A stretch of DNA of 64,000 bases from Chelonoidis abingdonii (GCF_003597395.2 NC_133778.1:8972088-9036087), one strand, 5' to 3'. Positions 43,750 to 55,998 are shown, counted from the first letter of the stretch. Made by a program: numbers and translations. The notes: generated by a model from the sequence alone, not told the origin.

Positions 43750-44140
43750 TGAATCAAAGAATCATAGAATATCAGGATTGGAAGGGACCTCAAGAGGTCA
43801 TCCACCCCAACCCCCTGCTCATGGCAGGACCAACCCCAATTAAATCATCCCAGGCAGGGCTTTCTCAAGCCTGACCTTAAAAACCTCTAAGGAAGGAGAT
43901 TCCACCACCTCCCTAGGGAACCCATTCCAGAAACATGGTTTCAAATAATTCTTTGTAAATTATTGTTCCTCAAATCCTAGCACCACAAGTCTGTGTTGAA
44001 AGTCTCTGTCCCTCCCATCTCTGGAAGCAGGAATTGTTCTAAACATCAGACTTGGCAGCAGTAAATTAAAAAAACCTCTCCTTAACTGTTTTTTCCTTCA
44101 CCCATTGTGTCACTGCAGGTCAGAACAAATGTTGAGATTC
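43750..44140 (-). mobile_element. CR1 LINE 3' end
   Basis: Plus-strand AATCATAGAATATCAGG followed by TTGGAAGGGACCTCAAGAGG is the reverse complement of a CR1 3' terminus, continuing through CCCAACCCCCTGCTCATGGC and AACCCATTCCAGAAACATGG. It is a 5'-truncated copy. Confidence 0.85.
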
Positions 44141-44825
44141 ATGAGGAGTTAACATCAACCTCTGTGGAAGGTGGCAGTAAAGAGAAACTTCCCCGAGTTT
44201 TTATTTCTAAGCACTAGCACATAGTGTTCGGGTGTCTAAATTTGGCACTAATGCTACAATTCATGCAGTCAAACATCATTAACCTCAGTGGAAATATATA
44301 GGTGAATGGTAGTCAGACTGGTCTGATTGACTGAATGTCATTTCTGTACACACACGCACATCATACGTCATTTGAAAGTCTGTTAGGTCTACTTCAAGAT
44401 GAGTTATGAGACGGAGCTGTCAAATGTCACTGTTACCATACAAATGAAGATAAACAATGACACCCATCAGCACTTTGAAATATTTGCCTTTTTTCTGTTA
44501 GTGTAATGACTCTATGTATTAGTTCAAGACATAAGATTGGATTTCTTTGTGACTTTAAAGCCCAACAACTAAAGGGTAAAACAAAATTGAATAATAAATT
44601 TGCATGGGTATCACTGAAATGTAATAGCGCCAGTGACATTTCTATTCATCATTACGGGCTCTGTGGAGACAGCTTGGGTTGCCCTTGTCTTCCCTGCCTT
44701 GACACCTACACAGTTCCACACAGGAAAGAGTTTTTCTGACAACAATCTCACTGCTGCCCTTTGAGTCCATGATGACAGTTTTCTCTGTTCCCATATCACT
44801 CCGAGTTCCATTGACAGAACCAGGA

Positions 44826-45951
44826 GTCTGACATATGCTTATGAATGACATAACTCAAATATACTTTATGCGAAAGGCCCCATGTAAGGCATCATTGGAA
44901 AAAATGTAATCTACTGAATATGGGTTTCCTAGTTGTATGTATATGTCATTCCTATATCTCATCTTAGAAATATGAGGTGTAAATCTGAGTTAATAATTTA
45001 GTTATGCTAAGTGAGGGCCATTAATGGTACTTCAAGAACTTGATGACTCTTAAACAAGTAACAATGGGCTGTGAATGGTTTTATTTCCCTGTAAGCCTTC
45101 CTGCAGACCTGTGGGTCAGCCCATGAAGTATGGAGACTGGGGTCTTACAGAGACATGTGACCATGTCACCTTGTTACTGGAATCCATTTTAAATGTGGTA
45201 CTTTTACCTAAGGGGGTGGGGGAATCAAACAAAGATTCCTGCCTTAGGGAAATTCTTTATAAGGCGGGGGAAGTAAACAAGGGGCAGACACTCTTGCTTA
45301 CCGCCCAAGATGTCTGCTGGAACTAAGAGAGACTGAACAGGGGAAAGGATTGGGCCCAGATTAGAAATGGGTCTAGTCTGTGAAAGAAGCTTATTGGAAC
45401 ATCTATGAGGGTGAGATATCACCTGTAATCAGTTTCTGAATGTATTAGGGTTAGACTTGCATGTTTGTTCTAGTCTGGTTAGTAACTTACTTTGTTCTGC
45501 CTGTTATCTCTTATGACCACTTAAGTCCTACCTGTTACACTGAATAACATCACTTTTGTTTGTTAATAAACCCAGTGTAAGTAATTCTTACCGGGCGAGG
45601 GGGAGGGGGTTGTCTGTTTCTCTCTCTCTTTACTCTGAGAAAAAGGGAGAAGAATATGAACTGTATACAGGGTAAGATGGATTTATCTCGGGTTTGGGTC
45701 CCATGGGGGCTGTGCAGTTGGGTGCTGAGAAAAGTCCCTTTTAACTGAACCTTTCCAGAGCTGAGCTAAGCTCAGTATCTGTATTCTGCAGAAGGGCGTG
45801 GCCCAGTCTCTGTGCTGGAGGAGGCCTGGAGTGTCTGGCTCAACAAGACAGTGTTAAGGGGTTCCCAGGCTGGCAGAAGGATTAGGCTCAGGGGTATCTC
45901 AGCACATCAAGTGACAGTCCCAAGGGGCTCCAGACGAGGGAACCTGTCACA
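44826..45951 (+). mobile_element. LTR (TGTGGTGTTG family), 5'-truncated
   Basis: Parallel to 15,470-16,637: CTTATGAATGACATAAC start, CCTGTAAGCCTTCCTGC, TATA region CTTTATAAGGCGGG (about 45,254), TTAATAAACCCAGTG (AATAAA about 45,565), ending GAACCTGTCACA at 45,951. The TGTGGTG start is missing and no target duplication was found. Confidence 0.75.
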
Positions 45952-45957
45952 GTGAGA

Positions 45958-46382
45958 TTTTCACACAGATGAATGTTTCCCTAAAACTCCACGGCTTCAA
46001 AATGATTTAGTAATAAGTATTTAGCATATTTATCTGGAGCATTCAGTCAATTAACTACATAGACATTTTGTTTTAAAAAACTGTTTATAGAGCCCTGCCC
46101 CACACATGCAGCCCAAGTGCACAGGGAGCAAACACACACAAATACAGACAACGTTACACTCAGGTGTGCCCTCTTTCCAACACTCAAGGTCACGCCCCAC
46201 CCGCTGGATCTACGTGTCCTTCCTTGGTCACCACAACTGTTTTGTAACCTACCAAGCAGTTTCACATTCCAAACTTGCAGGGACGTTCTGCACAGAAGCA
46301 GGAAGGCCAAGGCCTGGGGAATCTCATGATTTCACGGGCAGAAAATTCACCCTGGCAGTACCACCGGGATCCAGAATCTGAG
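45958..46382. repeat. Dispersed repeat, inverted partner of 51,661-52,060
   Basis: Reverse complement resembles 51,661-52,060: shared AATTGACTG...CTCCAG, CTAAATACTTAT, AGTGTAACNTT-like and CTGCCAGGG segments with moderate divergence. No coding sequence is evident; it abuts the LTR ending at 45,951. Confidence 0.6.
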
Positions 46383-46411
46383 CTCATGGCCTGGCCCACA
46401 TACTGTACTCC

Positions 46412-47354
46412 TGTGATGTAGGGTAGCTCCCCTGGCTACCTTAAATTACACTAGGGGCGAGGTTCTCACCTTCTTTCCCCAAAATAGCCTGTAATCTCAA
46501 GGGTACAAAAGTGGTGTGACCAGGGTCCCAAAAGGGCCACACTGAGATTGCTTAATCAGTGCAAACTCCAAAAAATCAGGCAGACAATCCCAAAAAGTTC
46601 TACCAACCCAAAGAATCACACACATTACCCACTGGGTCAATGAATATTTCAGATCTTTCCAAATACATGCTTACAGCCAATTCTTATTAATTAAACTACA
46701 ATTTATGAAAAAAAGAAAAGATAGAATACAGATTAAAAGAGCATTATACATAGAGATATGAATAGAGGTCTTAGGTCAGCTTCATTGTAGAGACAATGTG
46801 CTTCAGAGTTGCAAACAGTTCTTTCAGAACGAGTTCCATAGGTTCTAGTCCAATGTCCAATATCAGATTGGAGCTGGGTACCTCAGTCTTGCGACTCAAA
46901 CTTCCCCTGATGAAGCTTAAGCAGATCTGAGATAACAGGATCAAGGCCCAAGAATTCCTTTTATCATTCTCTGGTAGCCTCTGAACAGTAGGTGAAGGGC
47001 TTTGAAGTAGACCTCCTGTGTCCTAAGCACTACTGGTAATTAGTTACATGGATTAGCATAAGGCAATTACCCATATCCTGCCATTTAGAGAGAGTTTATT
47101 ACATATTTCAAAGAGAAATGAAGACAATGATATTACTACGTTAACAGTTCATCTAAAAGTTAACGTCTCCTTTTGATCTCTGAATTAACAGAATACAGTG
47201 AGAGACAGGAACCATTTGGTTACATTGTCAACCTCTAACAATGTCTAGATATTAACACCCAAAATACAAAGTCATTATCTATCATGTCTCTAAAAGTTGA
47301 ATCTGGCTCAATGAGCCTGCTAGTTGTGTGACCCTTTGTGACCAAGTGTCACAA
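46412..47354. mobile_element. Possible solo LTR
   Basis: Ends are TGTGATGTAGGG (46,412) and CCAAGTGTCACA (47,354), and an A-rich central part resembles that of the 5781-6626 LTR. No target duplication was found, so the call is tentative. Confidence 0.35.
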
Positions 47355-47900
47355 ATTATGTAAAGCGATATTTGCCATCCCACCCTAGAGCTGCTAGTTC
47401 TGTGCTGCACGTCTCAGAGGCTCGGCAATGCACCCTGTGTTGCTAGCTCATGTACTTGCAGAGATAACACTGAAAATGAGTTGAGTGTAAGTGATGCAGT
47501 GACGCCTGCCTGAGTCTGCAGACAGCCTGAAACAATAGTGCTAAGAAATGGAAACTTCTCCATTCCTCATAGCTCGGTGGAGTCAGGATGCTGGGAAATT
47601 CAGCATGTCTTCCACCGAAATCACAGGATTGCTGGGACAAGTAGCCCAACATTTTATCTTCTGTGTCTCTGCCCTGCTGCAGACAGGAGTAGGGGGAGCC
47701 ATCCCTCACCTAAACAGGCAAAGCCTCTGTCAGAGAAGGAATCTTCCTTCTTTCAAACATGCAATAGTCCAAACCCACCCTGGACACTTCAGTTCTAACC
47801 AATTATCATCAACTGCCGGACCTCTGATTCCTGAGTGAGCTGAGAGGGGAGCTAGCAAACAGCCCGCCACAAGCTCAGCTCGCAGAAGCGCACACTCTAG

Positions 47901-49465
47901 ACATGGAGAATGGAGGGTTTATTCTTCTGGCAATTCCAAAATATTTGGAAAAAAATTGGTCAGACTGAAAATGAAAAGGTTCCTAATTTTTGGCGAATTG
48001 AAAAACATTCATCTCCAGTCAGACAGAATTTCCAGTCAGTTGGTATGTGGGAGGCCCAGAATGAAATCCCTCCTTTGCCTGATTTAGATGAGGGAGTTGA
48101 TCTTAGCTGTCCCCTGACCCTGCACATTGCTGTGGTGTTTAGCACTCACTCCTGGTCCATCTACAAAGCAGCAGCTGGCAGGTGTTATTCCTGGCTCAGG
48201 TGAATGGACAGACACTAGTTCTGGTCAAACTGGCACCTAAAAACAGCAGCATGGGCATGGCAGCTTGGGCTGACCACCCCCGTGTGCCCCCAGGTGGCTC
48301 GCTGGGATTGGATGTAGGCTGCTAGCTGGTGCTGCTGCAGGTCCTGCCTTTTGGGGACAGAGGCCTTGAGGGCTGCACAGTGAGCCGGCCCCACACTCAC
48401 CCTGCAGTGGCAGCGCCTGTCTCGTGTGGCTGAGCCTTGCCCCCCACTCTGGCTGTTGTGACCTGGCATATGGGGTCTGAGTGCCACTCAGGGTGGGCCC
48501 AATTGCCCTTCCGTTATGATGATGGAGGGCGGCCAGGCCAAATTTGAGAGAGTGTCACTGCAGCTCTGTGCACCTTTAACCTAGATGGCTAAACTGCAAT
48601 CTGTCTGGGGTCGATGCATGCACCCCCTCATGGAGATGCCGTAAAACCACCTCCCCACATGGCACAGAGCTGTGATGACCTTCTTAGGTCTGCACAGGGT
48701 AAGTGTAGACACTGCTTCACCTGTGGGAAGCCTAACCGTCCTCAGCAACTATCCCACAATGCCCTGCTTTGCTCACCAATGTAAACTTCATCTCCCAGGG
48801 CTCAGACCAGAAGCCTGGTTGGCCCTTGAAAACCTGACGTGTTTGAACTGCCCCTAGGCTCACCTCTGTTCTTTGCATCCAACTGACCAAGACGTGGTCA
48901 TTACACTGGGCATCCAGGTTCCATTCGGCAAGTGGCATTGCAGCCTGGTGCGCAAGGCTGCAGTGGACTCTCTCAAAACGGCCAGAGTGGGGGGCAGTGC
49001 TCAGCCCCACGAGACAGGAGCTGCCCCTGCAGGGTGAGCGTGGGGCAGGCTTGGTCTACAGCCCTCAAGGCCTCTCTCCCCAAAAGGCAGGACCTGCAGC
49101 AGCACTCCCCAGGGAGGGGAACACCCAAGGTGCACGCCCTGATCTAAATCAGACAGGGGAGGGATTTGAAGCTGGGCTTCCCACATCCCAGCCGAGTGCT
49201 CCCACCACTGGGCCAGGGGATATAAAGGAGGAGGCTGGGTTCCTCTGACTCTGGCCATATTTTTTTAATGGAGCCCTTTTCCTTCACATTCTAATACAGG
49301 CCCTTAAAATGCCCAGAAACAAAACAAACATTTTGTTCAAAGTCAGATAAATCTTTTTCAATTTACCAGAAATTCTGAGCAGTTTCACTTTCAGTCCAAC
49401 CCTGACAAATGTTTTAACGAATATTTAGAATTGCCCGAGGACCAGAACCTCCATTCTCCTCCCAG
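47901..49465. repeat. Large foldback: two inverted arms of about 560-590 bp
   Basis: The left arm (47,901-48,490) and right arm (48,905-49,465) are reverse complements at moderate divergence. Examples: ATGGAGAATGGAGGG at 47,902 against CCTCCATTCTCCTCC at 49,449; GATTTAGATGAGGGAGTTGA at 48,081 against CCTGATCTAAATCAGAC at 49,139; CACACTCACCCTGCAGTGGC at 48,392 against GCCCCTGCAGGGTGAGCGTG at 49,022; CCCCCCACTCTGGC against GCCAGAGTGGGGGG. The loop is about 415 bp. No transposase gene is visible. Confidence 0.78.
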
Positions 49466-50596
49466 ATGGAACGCGCTGAGGGCCGCAGCGTGTGCAGCTT
49501 TCCCTGGGGGGAGGGGGGCAGTGCGTTTTCTTGCAGCTCGGACTCCAGCCTCCTTTGCTGCTTATTGATGCTGATGCTGATTGTATCTGGACAGAGTGGG
49601 TTACACCCCATCGCTCATTTGGCCCCTCGGGCAGATCTTGTTTCGGACTCAGGGACTCAGCACTGTCGGGCCAGAAGCAGGCGTATGTCGGTCAGCACAG
49701 CAGTGGTGCCCAGGGCTCACACAGCTAGGAGTGGCGGGGATTTTCCAGACAGTACTGGATCCAATCACATATTCATTGGGATTGTCCCACATTCCAAGCT
49801 ACCAAAGGCATCAGGTCTTGCCAGACACGTTCTAGAGGCAGAATCAGAAAGTCCCAGCCCTTGAGCTGAGGCTCAGGAGCTCCCTCCTCTGGTCCAGACC
49901 CCATTTCCAATGCACAAGTGAAGTGACATGAATCCCTATGCCTGAGGCGTGTGTTGGGAATGTCGGCCTGTGACGGGTCTCTGAGTGGACTCTCACAGGA
50001 GGATTTCTGGGTGGGATTTCTGGGGGTGTGTTTGGTTGGGTGTGTATAATCCCATCTCTAGATAAGCAGGGTGGGCTGGAAGGCCAGATTTTCAGAGGCA
50101 TTTAGGACCCTAGAGATGCAGATATGTACCTCATGGGAGTTTCAAAAGTCCTTACACGGTTAGGTACCTAACTCCCATTGGTTTCAATTGTGCTTAGCTC
50201 AGGTGCATCTGTGAACCACACTAGGTGTCTGTGTGCCTGGGCAGGCACTGACATACCTCTGTCACTCTGGCCCCTAGTGAAATTCCAGGGGCTGTACTGG
50301 TTGGGACGTCTGCCTCGGTTAGACCTGGCTCCTCTGTGCTTCCTGTGCTCAGACCTGTGAGAGCCCAGGTCCTTCCTTCCGGGCAGCAGGGGCAACCAGG
50401 GACCTGCTCCTCTCTGAGCTCTATCTGTGAGCATGTCCTGTTCTCAGCTACCCCGGGACCTCCTGTCCCTGCTGCCATTCTCTGCTGGCACCACACCGGG
50501 AGCCCTAGGAAAAGCCAGACTGGGAGGAAACCTGGGGCTGCAGTTCATGTTTCATCATTTGAGTTACACTGTGAATAAAGCAAAGTCCCAGGCAGA
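49466..50596. other. No gene recognised
   Basis: GC-rich DNA with overlapping frames on both strands (up to 132 codons at 49,466-49,864) and no domain. Confidence 0.3.
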
Positions 50597-50782
50597 GGTG
50601 AGTCCAACCCCGCGCGGCCCAGGGCAGCTCCGTTTGGAGCGGGGTGATCCGACCCTGCCCACCTGTGCTGGCTCCATTCGGAGTGGGGTGAGTCTGACCC
50701 CGCGCGGCCTGGGCTGGCTCCTTTCGGAGCAGGGTGAGTCCGACCCTGCCCACCCGTGCTGCCTCCATTTGGAGTGGGGTGG
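50597..50782. repeat. Tandem repeat, about 47-bp unit, four copies
   Basis: Units carry GGTGAGTC or GGTGATCC, then CGACC or TGACC, then GGCTCC and TTCGGAG or TTTGGAG, then a (G)GGGTG tail. Copies start near 50,597, 50,642, 50,688 and 50,735. A splice-donor-like GGTGAGT recurs in several units. Confidence 0.75.
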
Positions 50783-51660
50783 GAATGCTGCTTGTTTATG
50801 GTGTCATGTCACAGGACTTTATAGCTCCTTGGCCAGTTTCTAGCCCCCCTATCCAGTGACAGCAGGAGATCGTCCATCAGTGCCCTAAAGCAGTTGCAGT
50901 TCCATGGCCTGGCCTCAGTCCCAATCGAGCTGTGTCTAGAGTGCGAGCTTGTGGTGGGTCGTTTGCCAGTTCCCCTCTCAGCGTGCTCAGGGACAGGAGC
51001 TCGGACTGTGGACCATTTTTAAGGTTCTCTCTGCAGCCACAAGGGTGCGAAACAGGATGTGAGACTGTGCTGGGCCTCTGGGACATGCCGCAGAACCCAC
51101 AGCTCTGGGGGACAGGTGGTAAAGGTCACTCAACACCACTTCTGCACCCCTAGAATTGCAGGCTGCTCTGGGGAGGAGGGGAGCAGAACATCTCTCAGTG
51201 TAATTGAAGGTAGCCAGGGGAGCAACCCTAAGTCACAGGAGCCCAGTGTGGGCTGGCTGCGGGCCACTGGACTGTGAGAACTGTCCCTAGAGCTAACAGT
51301 ATGGACCAAACCCTCTGCCTGCAGCACATTCCCGCCCAGCTCCACTGGCACCCAGCTGCACTTCCAGAACGTCTCTTATGGGGGGCGTCCAGGGGGCCTG
51401 TGGCTGTGTTGCCAAGGCTGGCTCCAGGCACCAGCAGAGGAAGCATGTGCTTGCAGTGGCACATGCTAAGGGGCGGCACATCCAGCCAGTCATGGGGTGG
51501 CACAGTCCGAGCGGCTTTTATTTATTTATTTTTGCTTGCGGCAGCAAAAATGGTAGAGCCGGCGCTGAGTGTTACACAGCATCTGCATGGGGGAAATTCT
51601 TCCCCAGCCAGATACAGATTTTAACGGCCCCCAGACAGTGCCACAAGGGGCCAGGCCAAT
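50783..51660. other. No gene recognised
   Basis: Only short frames on both strands. A TTTATTTATTTATTTTT microsatellite lies near 51,518-51,534. Confidence 0.3.
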
Positions 51661-52060
51661 GCTCAAATTCTGGAGGCGGGTGGCACTGCCAGGGCGCCGT
51701 TCTGCAGAACGTCACTGTGAGTTTGGAATATGAAACTATTTGACGGGTTACCAAAGAATTGTGGTTCAAGAGGCAGGGCACAGAGATCCCACAGGGAAGA
51801 AATGACCTTTGGAATGGCTTCCCTGAGTGTCAGAAAGAGGACACACCTGTGTGTAACTTTCTCTGTTTGTATTTGGGTCTGTTTATTCTCTGTGCACTTG
51901 CGGTCTATAGTGGAGTGTCCATGGATAGAAAAAGTTTCTAAAAACAAAATTTCTGTGTTGTTAATTAATTGACTGCTCCAGGTATGGTAATAGTGCTAAA
52001 TACTTATGAGTGAAGCATTTTGGAGGTGTGAAGTCTTAAAGGAAATATTTATTTTCATGA
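51661..52060. repeat. Dispersed repeat, inverted partner of 45,958-46,382
   Basis: See the partner entry: same repeat family in the opposite orientation, 5.3 kb away. Includes GGCACTGCCAGGGCGCC and GGACACACCTGTGTGTAAC. Confidence 0.6.
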
Positions 52061-53442
52061 ACTTTTCCTCATCTCTTTATAATTCTTCACAAACCACTCA
52101 GACAGCTTCTCTGGGCTGTGAGTCAGACGTCGACAGTGCCTTGTTGGTTACAGCCAGGATCCTTTAAGCAGATGTCTGAAGAGATCTGCAGCTTTCTGAT
52201 TCATGGCCTGTAGTGTAAATACCTCCAAGTGACCTGAAATGCTCAGAGAAGTCACCTCTTTGCTTTGGGTTTTCTAACATCTGGAAAAGAGCGTTTACTT
52301 CCTGGCCCTGAATTGGGACTGTCAGGAAGGAACCCCGCACGCATTCCCAAGCAGGGTGCTGCATTCTGCACTAATGTGGTCCGTCTGCACAGTAGAGTTA
52401 ACTCGGGCTGCTCCCTAAGGTAGAGGGGCACACAACTCACCCCACCTTCCTCTCCGCCTCGCTGGCTGCTGACTAACTCCAACACTTTGCTAGAGTAACA
52501 GAGCCCACTAGCCTGCATGCAGGACCAGAGGACCCCCACCCCCTGTTCTGAATGTAATAGCCTGGACTTCCCACACACTCCCTGGTGCATCTCAACTGCC
52601 TCACCTTTGGAAAAGTCATCAAGTGGAGAAGCAAAAAAACCAAAAAAGTGATAGGAAAAACTGAGCCCTAGAAGTTATTCATTGTATCGCACTGGGTTTT
52701 ACTGTTACCCAGTAATTCTCTGGGGGGTTAAAATCCTCACTGTGCACAATGCCCTGAGGCGTAGAGCCCCGAGTGTTGGCCCAGGAGTTCAGCTGCTCGC
52801 TCTCCTGTGGGCGCGGGGGGCACCAGCAGATGCCTACGATGTGCAGGGAATGCAGTTCAGAGGTGGGGAAAGAGGCCCCAATTCTGGTGGCTCTAGCTAG
52901 TAAATACCATGAGAAAACTACAGATGAGGCAGCATGTGGCAGCCTGTCTTCCACCTAACACTGGGGATAAGACTCTTATCACCCTGCCATGCCCACACCC
53001 TGCCCTGGCTCCCACTGAACCTCATTGCAGGGACCGGATCTGCAAACCAAGTGGGCCCCAATTCTCAGCACTCGCTTCTTTCTCCATGCACCCAACCTGC
53101 TGCCACAGCTGGGACCACTGAATTGGGGACAGGGCCTTCTCAGTTACAGGTGCCCAGATCTGGAATCCCTTTCCTCCCCACCACGCACAACGGCCTTGGA
53201 GAATGTGCACAGATCTAACCACTGTCAGAGCCAACTGCCTGGCCCAGCTCCTCAGAGCATCTCCCCACAGCGACCCTGACGGAAAGGGCAGCCGTGTGCG
53301 CCGGTGGACAGGACCCAGCACTGACATAAGGCATCCTGGGCTCTGTTCCCAGCCCTGGCTCTGACAGGGTCCGTGACTCTGGGGAAGTCACTGCCCCCAT
53401 GTGCTCTCATATGGAAATTGGGGGTACGGCACCTGGCAGAGT
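52061..53442. other. No gene recognised
   Basis: Frames up to about 110 codons on both strands, none with a domain or splice structure. Confidence 0.3.
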
Positions 53443-53583
53443 GGCAGGGCCATCCCTAGGGGAGTGCAGGGACCGGGACAAACCCCCACTCAACCCTTTC
53501 CCCCAAGCCCCTGCCCTGCCTCTTCCCACACCTGCTCTGCCCCCACCCTGCCCCCATTCCACCCATTCCCCCAGCCCTATCCC
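53443..53583. repeat. C-rich dispersed repeat, left copy
   Basis: GGCAGGGCCATCCCTAGGGG followed by C-rich DNA. The same start recurs at 54,893 on the other side of the LTR. Confidence 0.65.
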
Positions 53584-54890
53584 CAGGATGGGTTCAGTCA
53601 GAGAGACCCTCTTGAGACTGGGGTACCACTGAAAACAACCTTCCTGCCAGAACGGGCACCCCTCTCCTCTGTCTTGCTGAGTCAGACCCTCCAGTTTAGC
53701 TCCAGCCCAGACTCAGAGAATGGGCCACGTCCCTCTGCAGTTCCTCAGATACTGAGATTCACCCAGCCCTGGGGCTTCTCAGTTAACAGGGACTTTCCCA
53801 GCACCCAGTGTTCAGCCTTTCTAGGAGCCTGAACCCCAAATAAATCTGTTTTACTCTGAATAAAGCTTATACAGGGTAAACTCATAAATTGTTTGCCCTC
53901 TATAACACTGATAGAAAGAGATGTAAAACTGAAGAGATGTAAAACTGTCCCCCCCATTTCTTTGTAACAATTTCTTACAATGGGTTTATTAATAAACAAA
54001 AACGATTTTATTAAGTATAAAAAGTAGGATTTAAGTGGTTTTAAGTAATAACAGACAGAACAAAGTAAATCACAAAGTAAAATAAACCAAAACACACAAG
54101 GCTAAAATTAATACACTAGGAAATCGGTTACAAATGAGAACTTCTCACCCTAGATGTTACTTCAGGTAAAATCTTTCCCCGGTCAGTTGCCTTTTCTGCC
54201 CTGGGTCCAGCCTGTTCTCTCCCACCCCTGTGGTTACAGTTCTTTTGTTTCCAGATGCTTTCAGGTATCTCCTGGGGGTGGGGGGTGAGGGGGGGGTGAG
54301 GNNNNNNNNNNNNNNNNNNNNNNNNNNNNNNNNNNNNNNNNNNNNNNNNNNNNNNNNNNNNNNNNNNNNNNNNNNNNNNNNNNNNNNNNNNNNNNNNNNN
54401 NNNNNNNNNNNNNNNNNNNNNNNNNNNNNNNNNNNNNNNNNNNNNNNNNNNNNNNNNCCCCCCCCCCCCCCCCGCTCTGGAAAAGAACCATCTCCGAGAC
54501 GGATTTCAGTATCGGATGACATGATCACATGTCTGTGTAAGACCCCAGTCTCCATTCTTCCCAGGGTGCCCGCCCGCACACAAGAAGGCTTTAAGGCAAA
54601 CAAGGCCATTTACAGCCAGCTCTCCTGTCAATGGGACCCATCCAGTCCCTAATGCCCCACTGACGGCCCTCACCTGGTGTGACTACATCCGTAATACAAG
54701 TTCATACCTCATACTTCTAACTTCAGCTGTAAGAATGATACACACGTACAAATAGGAAAATCAAATTGAGCACATTATAACTTTTTCAATGATATGTTAC
54801 AAGAGACCTTTTGCATAAAGCGTATTCCAGTTACATCATATTCAAATTCATAACCATATCTTCATAAAGTACATGGAACACAACATCACA
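53584..54890 (-). mobile_element. LTR (TGTGGTGTTG family) containing an assembly gap
   Basis: The minus strand begins TGTGATGTTGTGTTCC (54,890) and runs to GAACCCATCC near 53,586, in parallel with 15,443-16,637. Shared are CCCAGTGTTCAGCC, the AATAAAC signal (as GTTTATTAATAAAC on the plus strand near 53,983), CTTGTAACATATCATTG and others. The part corresponding to the TATA box and leader is replaced by unknown bases (54,302-54,457). Confidence 0.78.
54302..54457. other. Assembly gap (156 N)
   Basis: Unknown bases flanked by a G-rich tract on the left and a run of 16 C on the right. Any open frame crossing it is meaningless. Confidence 0.99.
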
Positions 54891-54892
54891 TT

Positions 54893-55260
54893 GGCAGGGC
54901 CATCCCTAGGGGAGTGCGGGGCCTGGGACAACCCCTCCTCTGCCCCAGGCCCGACCCCACTCCACCACTTCCCACTTCCCCCCTGCCTCTTCCTGCCCCT
55001 GCTCTGACCCCACCCTGCCACCATTCCACTCCTTCACCCAAGTCCCCTCCCCTCTTCTCCGGAATGATGCCCGGAGCGAGCGAGGCGGGGTGGTATAGCG
55101 AGGCCGGTGGTATTGCTGCCAGCCCTGTGCTGCCCAGGCCCCGCATACCTCTGAAGCAGGAGGCAGGGGGAGAGGAGCATGGCCAATGGCACTGCTGCCG
55201 GCCCCTGTACTCCTAAAGCACAGGGCCAGGGCAACCACCCCGAACAGTCCTATGGACAGG
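54893..55260. repeat. C-rich dispersed repeat, right copy
   Basis: GGCAGGGCCATCCCTAGGGG starts the block, then CCACTTCCCACTTCCCCC and TGCCTCTTCCTGCCCCTGC, similar to 53,443-53,583 and to 56,565-56,760. Confidence 0.6.
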
Positions 55261-55449
55261 ATGGCTCTGCACAGTGGGGCCCTGCTCTGAGCTGGGGCCT
55301 TTGGGTACTACTGTAATACAGTAATAATGGAGGGGGGACACTCATGCCCCACATCCCCCTGAAGCGGGAGACAAGGTGGAGAGGAGCGGGGCTCAACAAT
55401 GCATGGAGTACTCTCAGCACATTTTTCCAGGTGGTCATGCCTGCTTCAT

Positions 55450-55875
55450 GCCCCAGGCGATCCCCTGCTTGGAGCAATACCGCAGTGCTAGACCTCATCA
55501 GCATTTGAGGAGAGGGGGCTGTCCAGTCGCAACTGCACTCCAGCTGTTGGTATTGTGATACCTTCAGGCAGATATCAAGTTCCGTGACCAAAAGGAGCCA
55601 TGACCAGGATGCACTGCAGTGCAGGGTAAAAGTGAAGGATCTGAGGAATGCCTACCACAAGGTGCGGGAGGCAAACTGCCGCTCTGGTGCTGCGCCCATG
55701 ACCTGCCAGTTTTACAGAGAGTTGGACACGAAACTTGGGGGCGACCCCACTTCCACTGCGAAGATCACCCTAGACACTTAGGGGGCTGGGCCAGCCTAGA
55801 ATGCACCAAGTCAGAAGGAGGAGATCGGGGACGAGGGTACTGAGGAGGAGGGGGGCCTAGAGCCAGAGGACGACT
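55450..55875 (+). pseudogene. Myb/SANT-like DNA-binding domain pseudogene
   Basis: The frame at 55,584-55,781 reads HDQDALQCRVKVKDLRNAYH, then KVREANCRSGAAPMTC and FYRELDTKLGGDP, the second half of a Myb/SANT-like (Myb_DNA-bind_4) domain found in many turtle ZSCAN29/MSANTD-like copies. The first half lies upstream in other frames (NTAVLDLISI, AVQSQLHSSCW, YDTFRQISS-like pieces, 55,470-55,583) with a stop. Acidic residues follow downstream (EEEGGLEPEDDSAS) in a new frame after a TAG at 55,779-55,781. No complete frame, so a retrocopy or transposon-derived pseudogene. Confidence 0.68.
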
Positions 55876-55998
55876 CGGCATCCATAGTTGTGTCACCCTT
55901 CTGCCTGTCAGAGTCGGCAGCAACAAGGTACCATGTTCAGTATCTAGGGCAGGGGCCTATGGCGCCCGTGGTGGCATCTAAATGCGCCCGCATCCTGG

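Noticed and set aside
54157..54652. Frames of 140-150 codons crossing the gap
   Set aside because: They consist largely of unknown bases; the flanks are LTR sequence.
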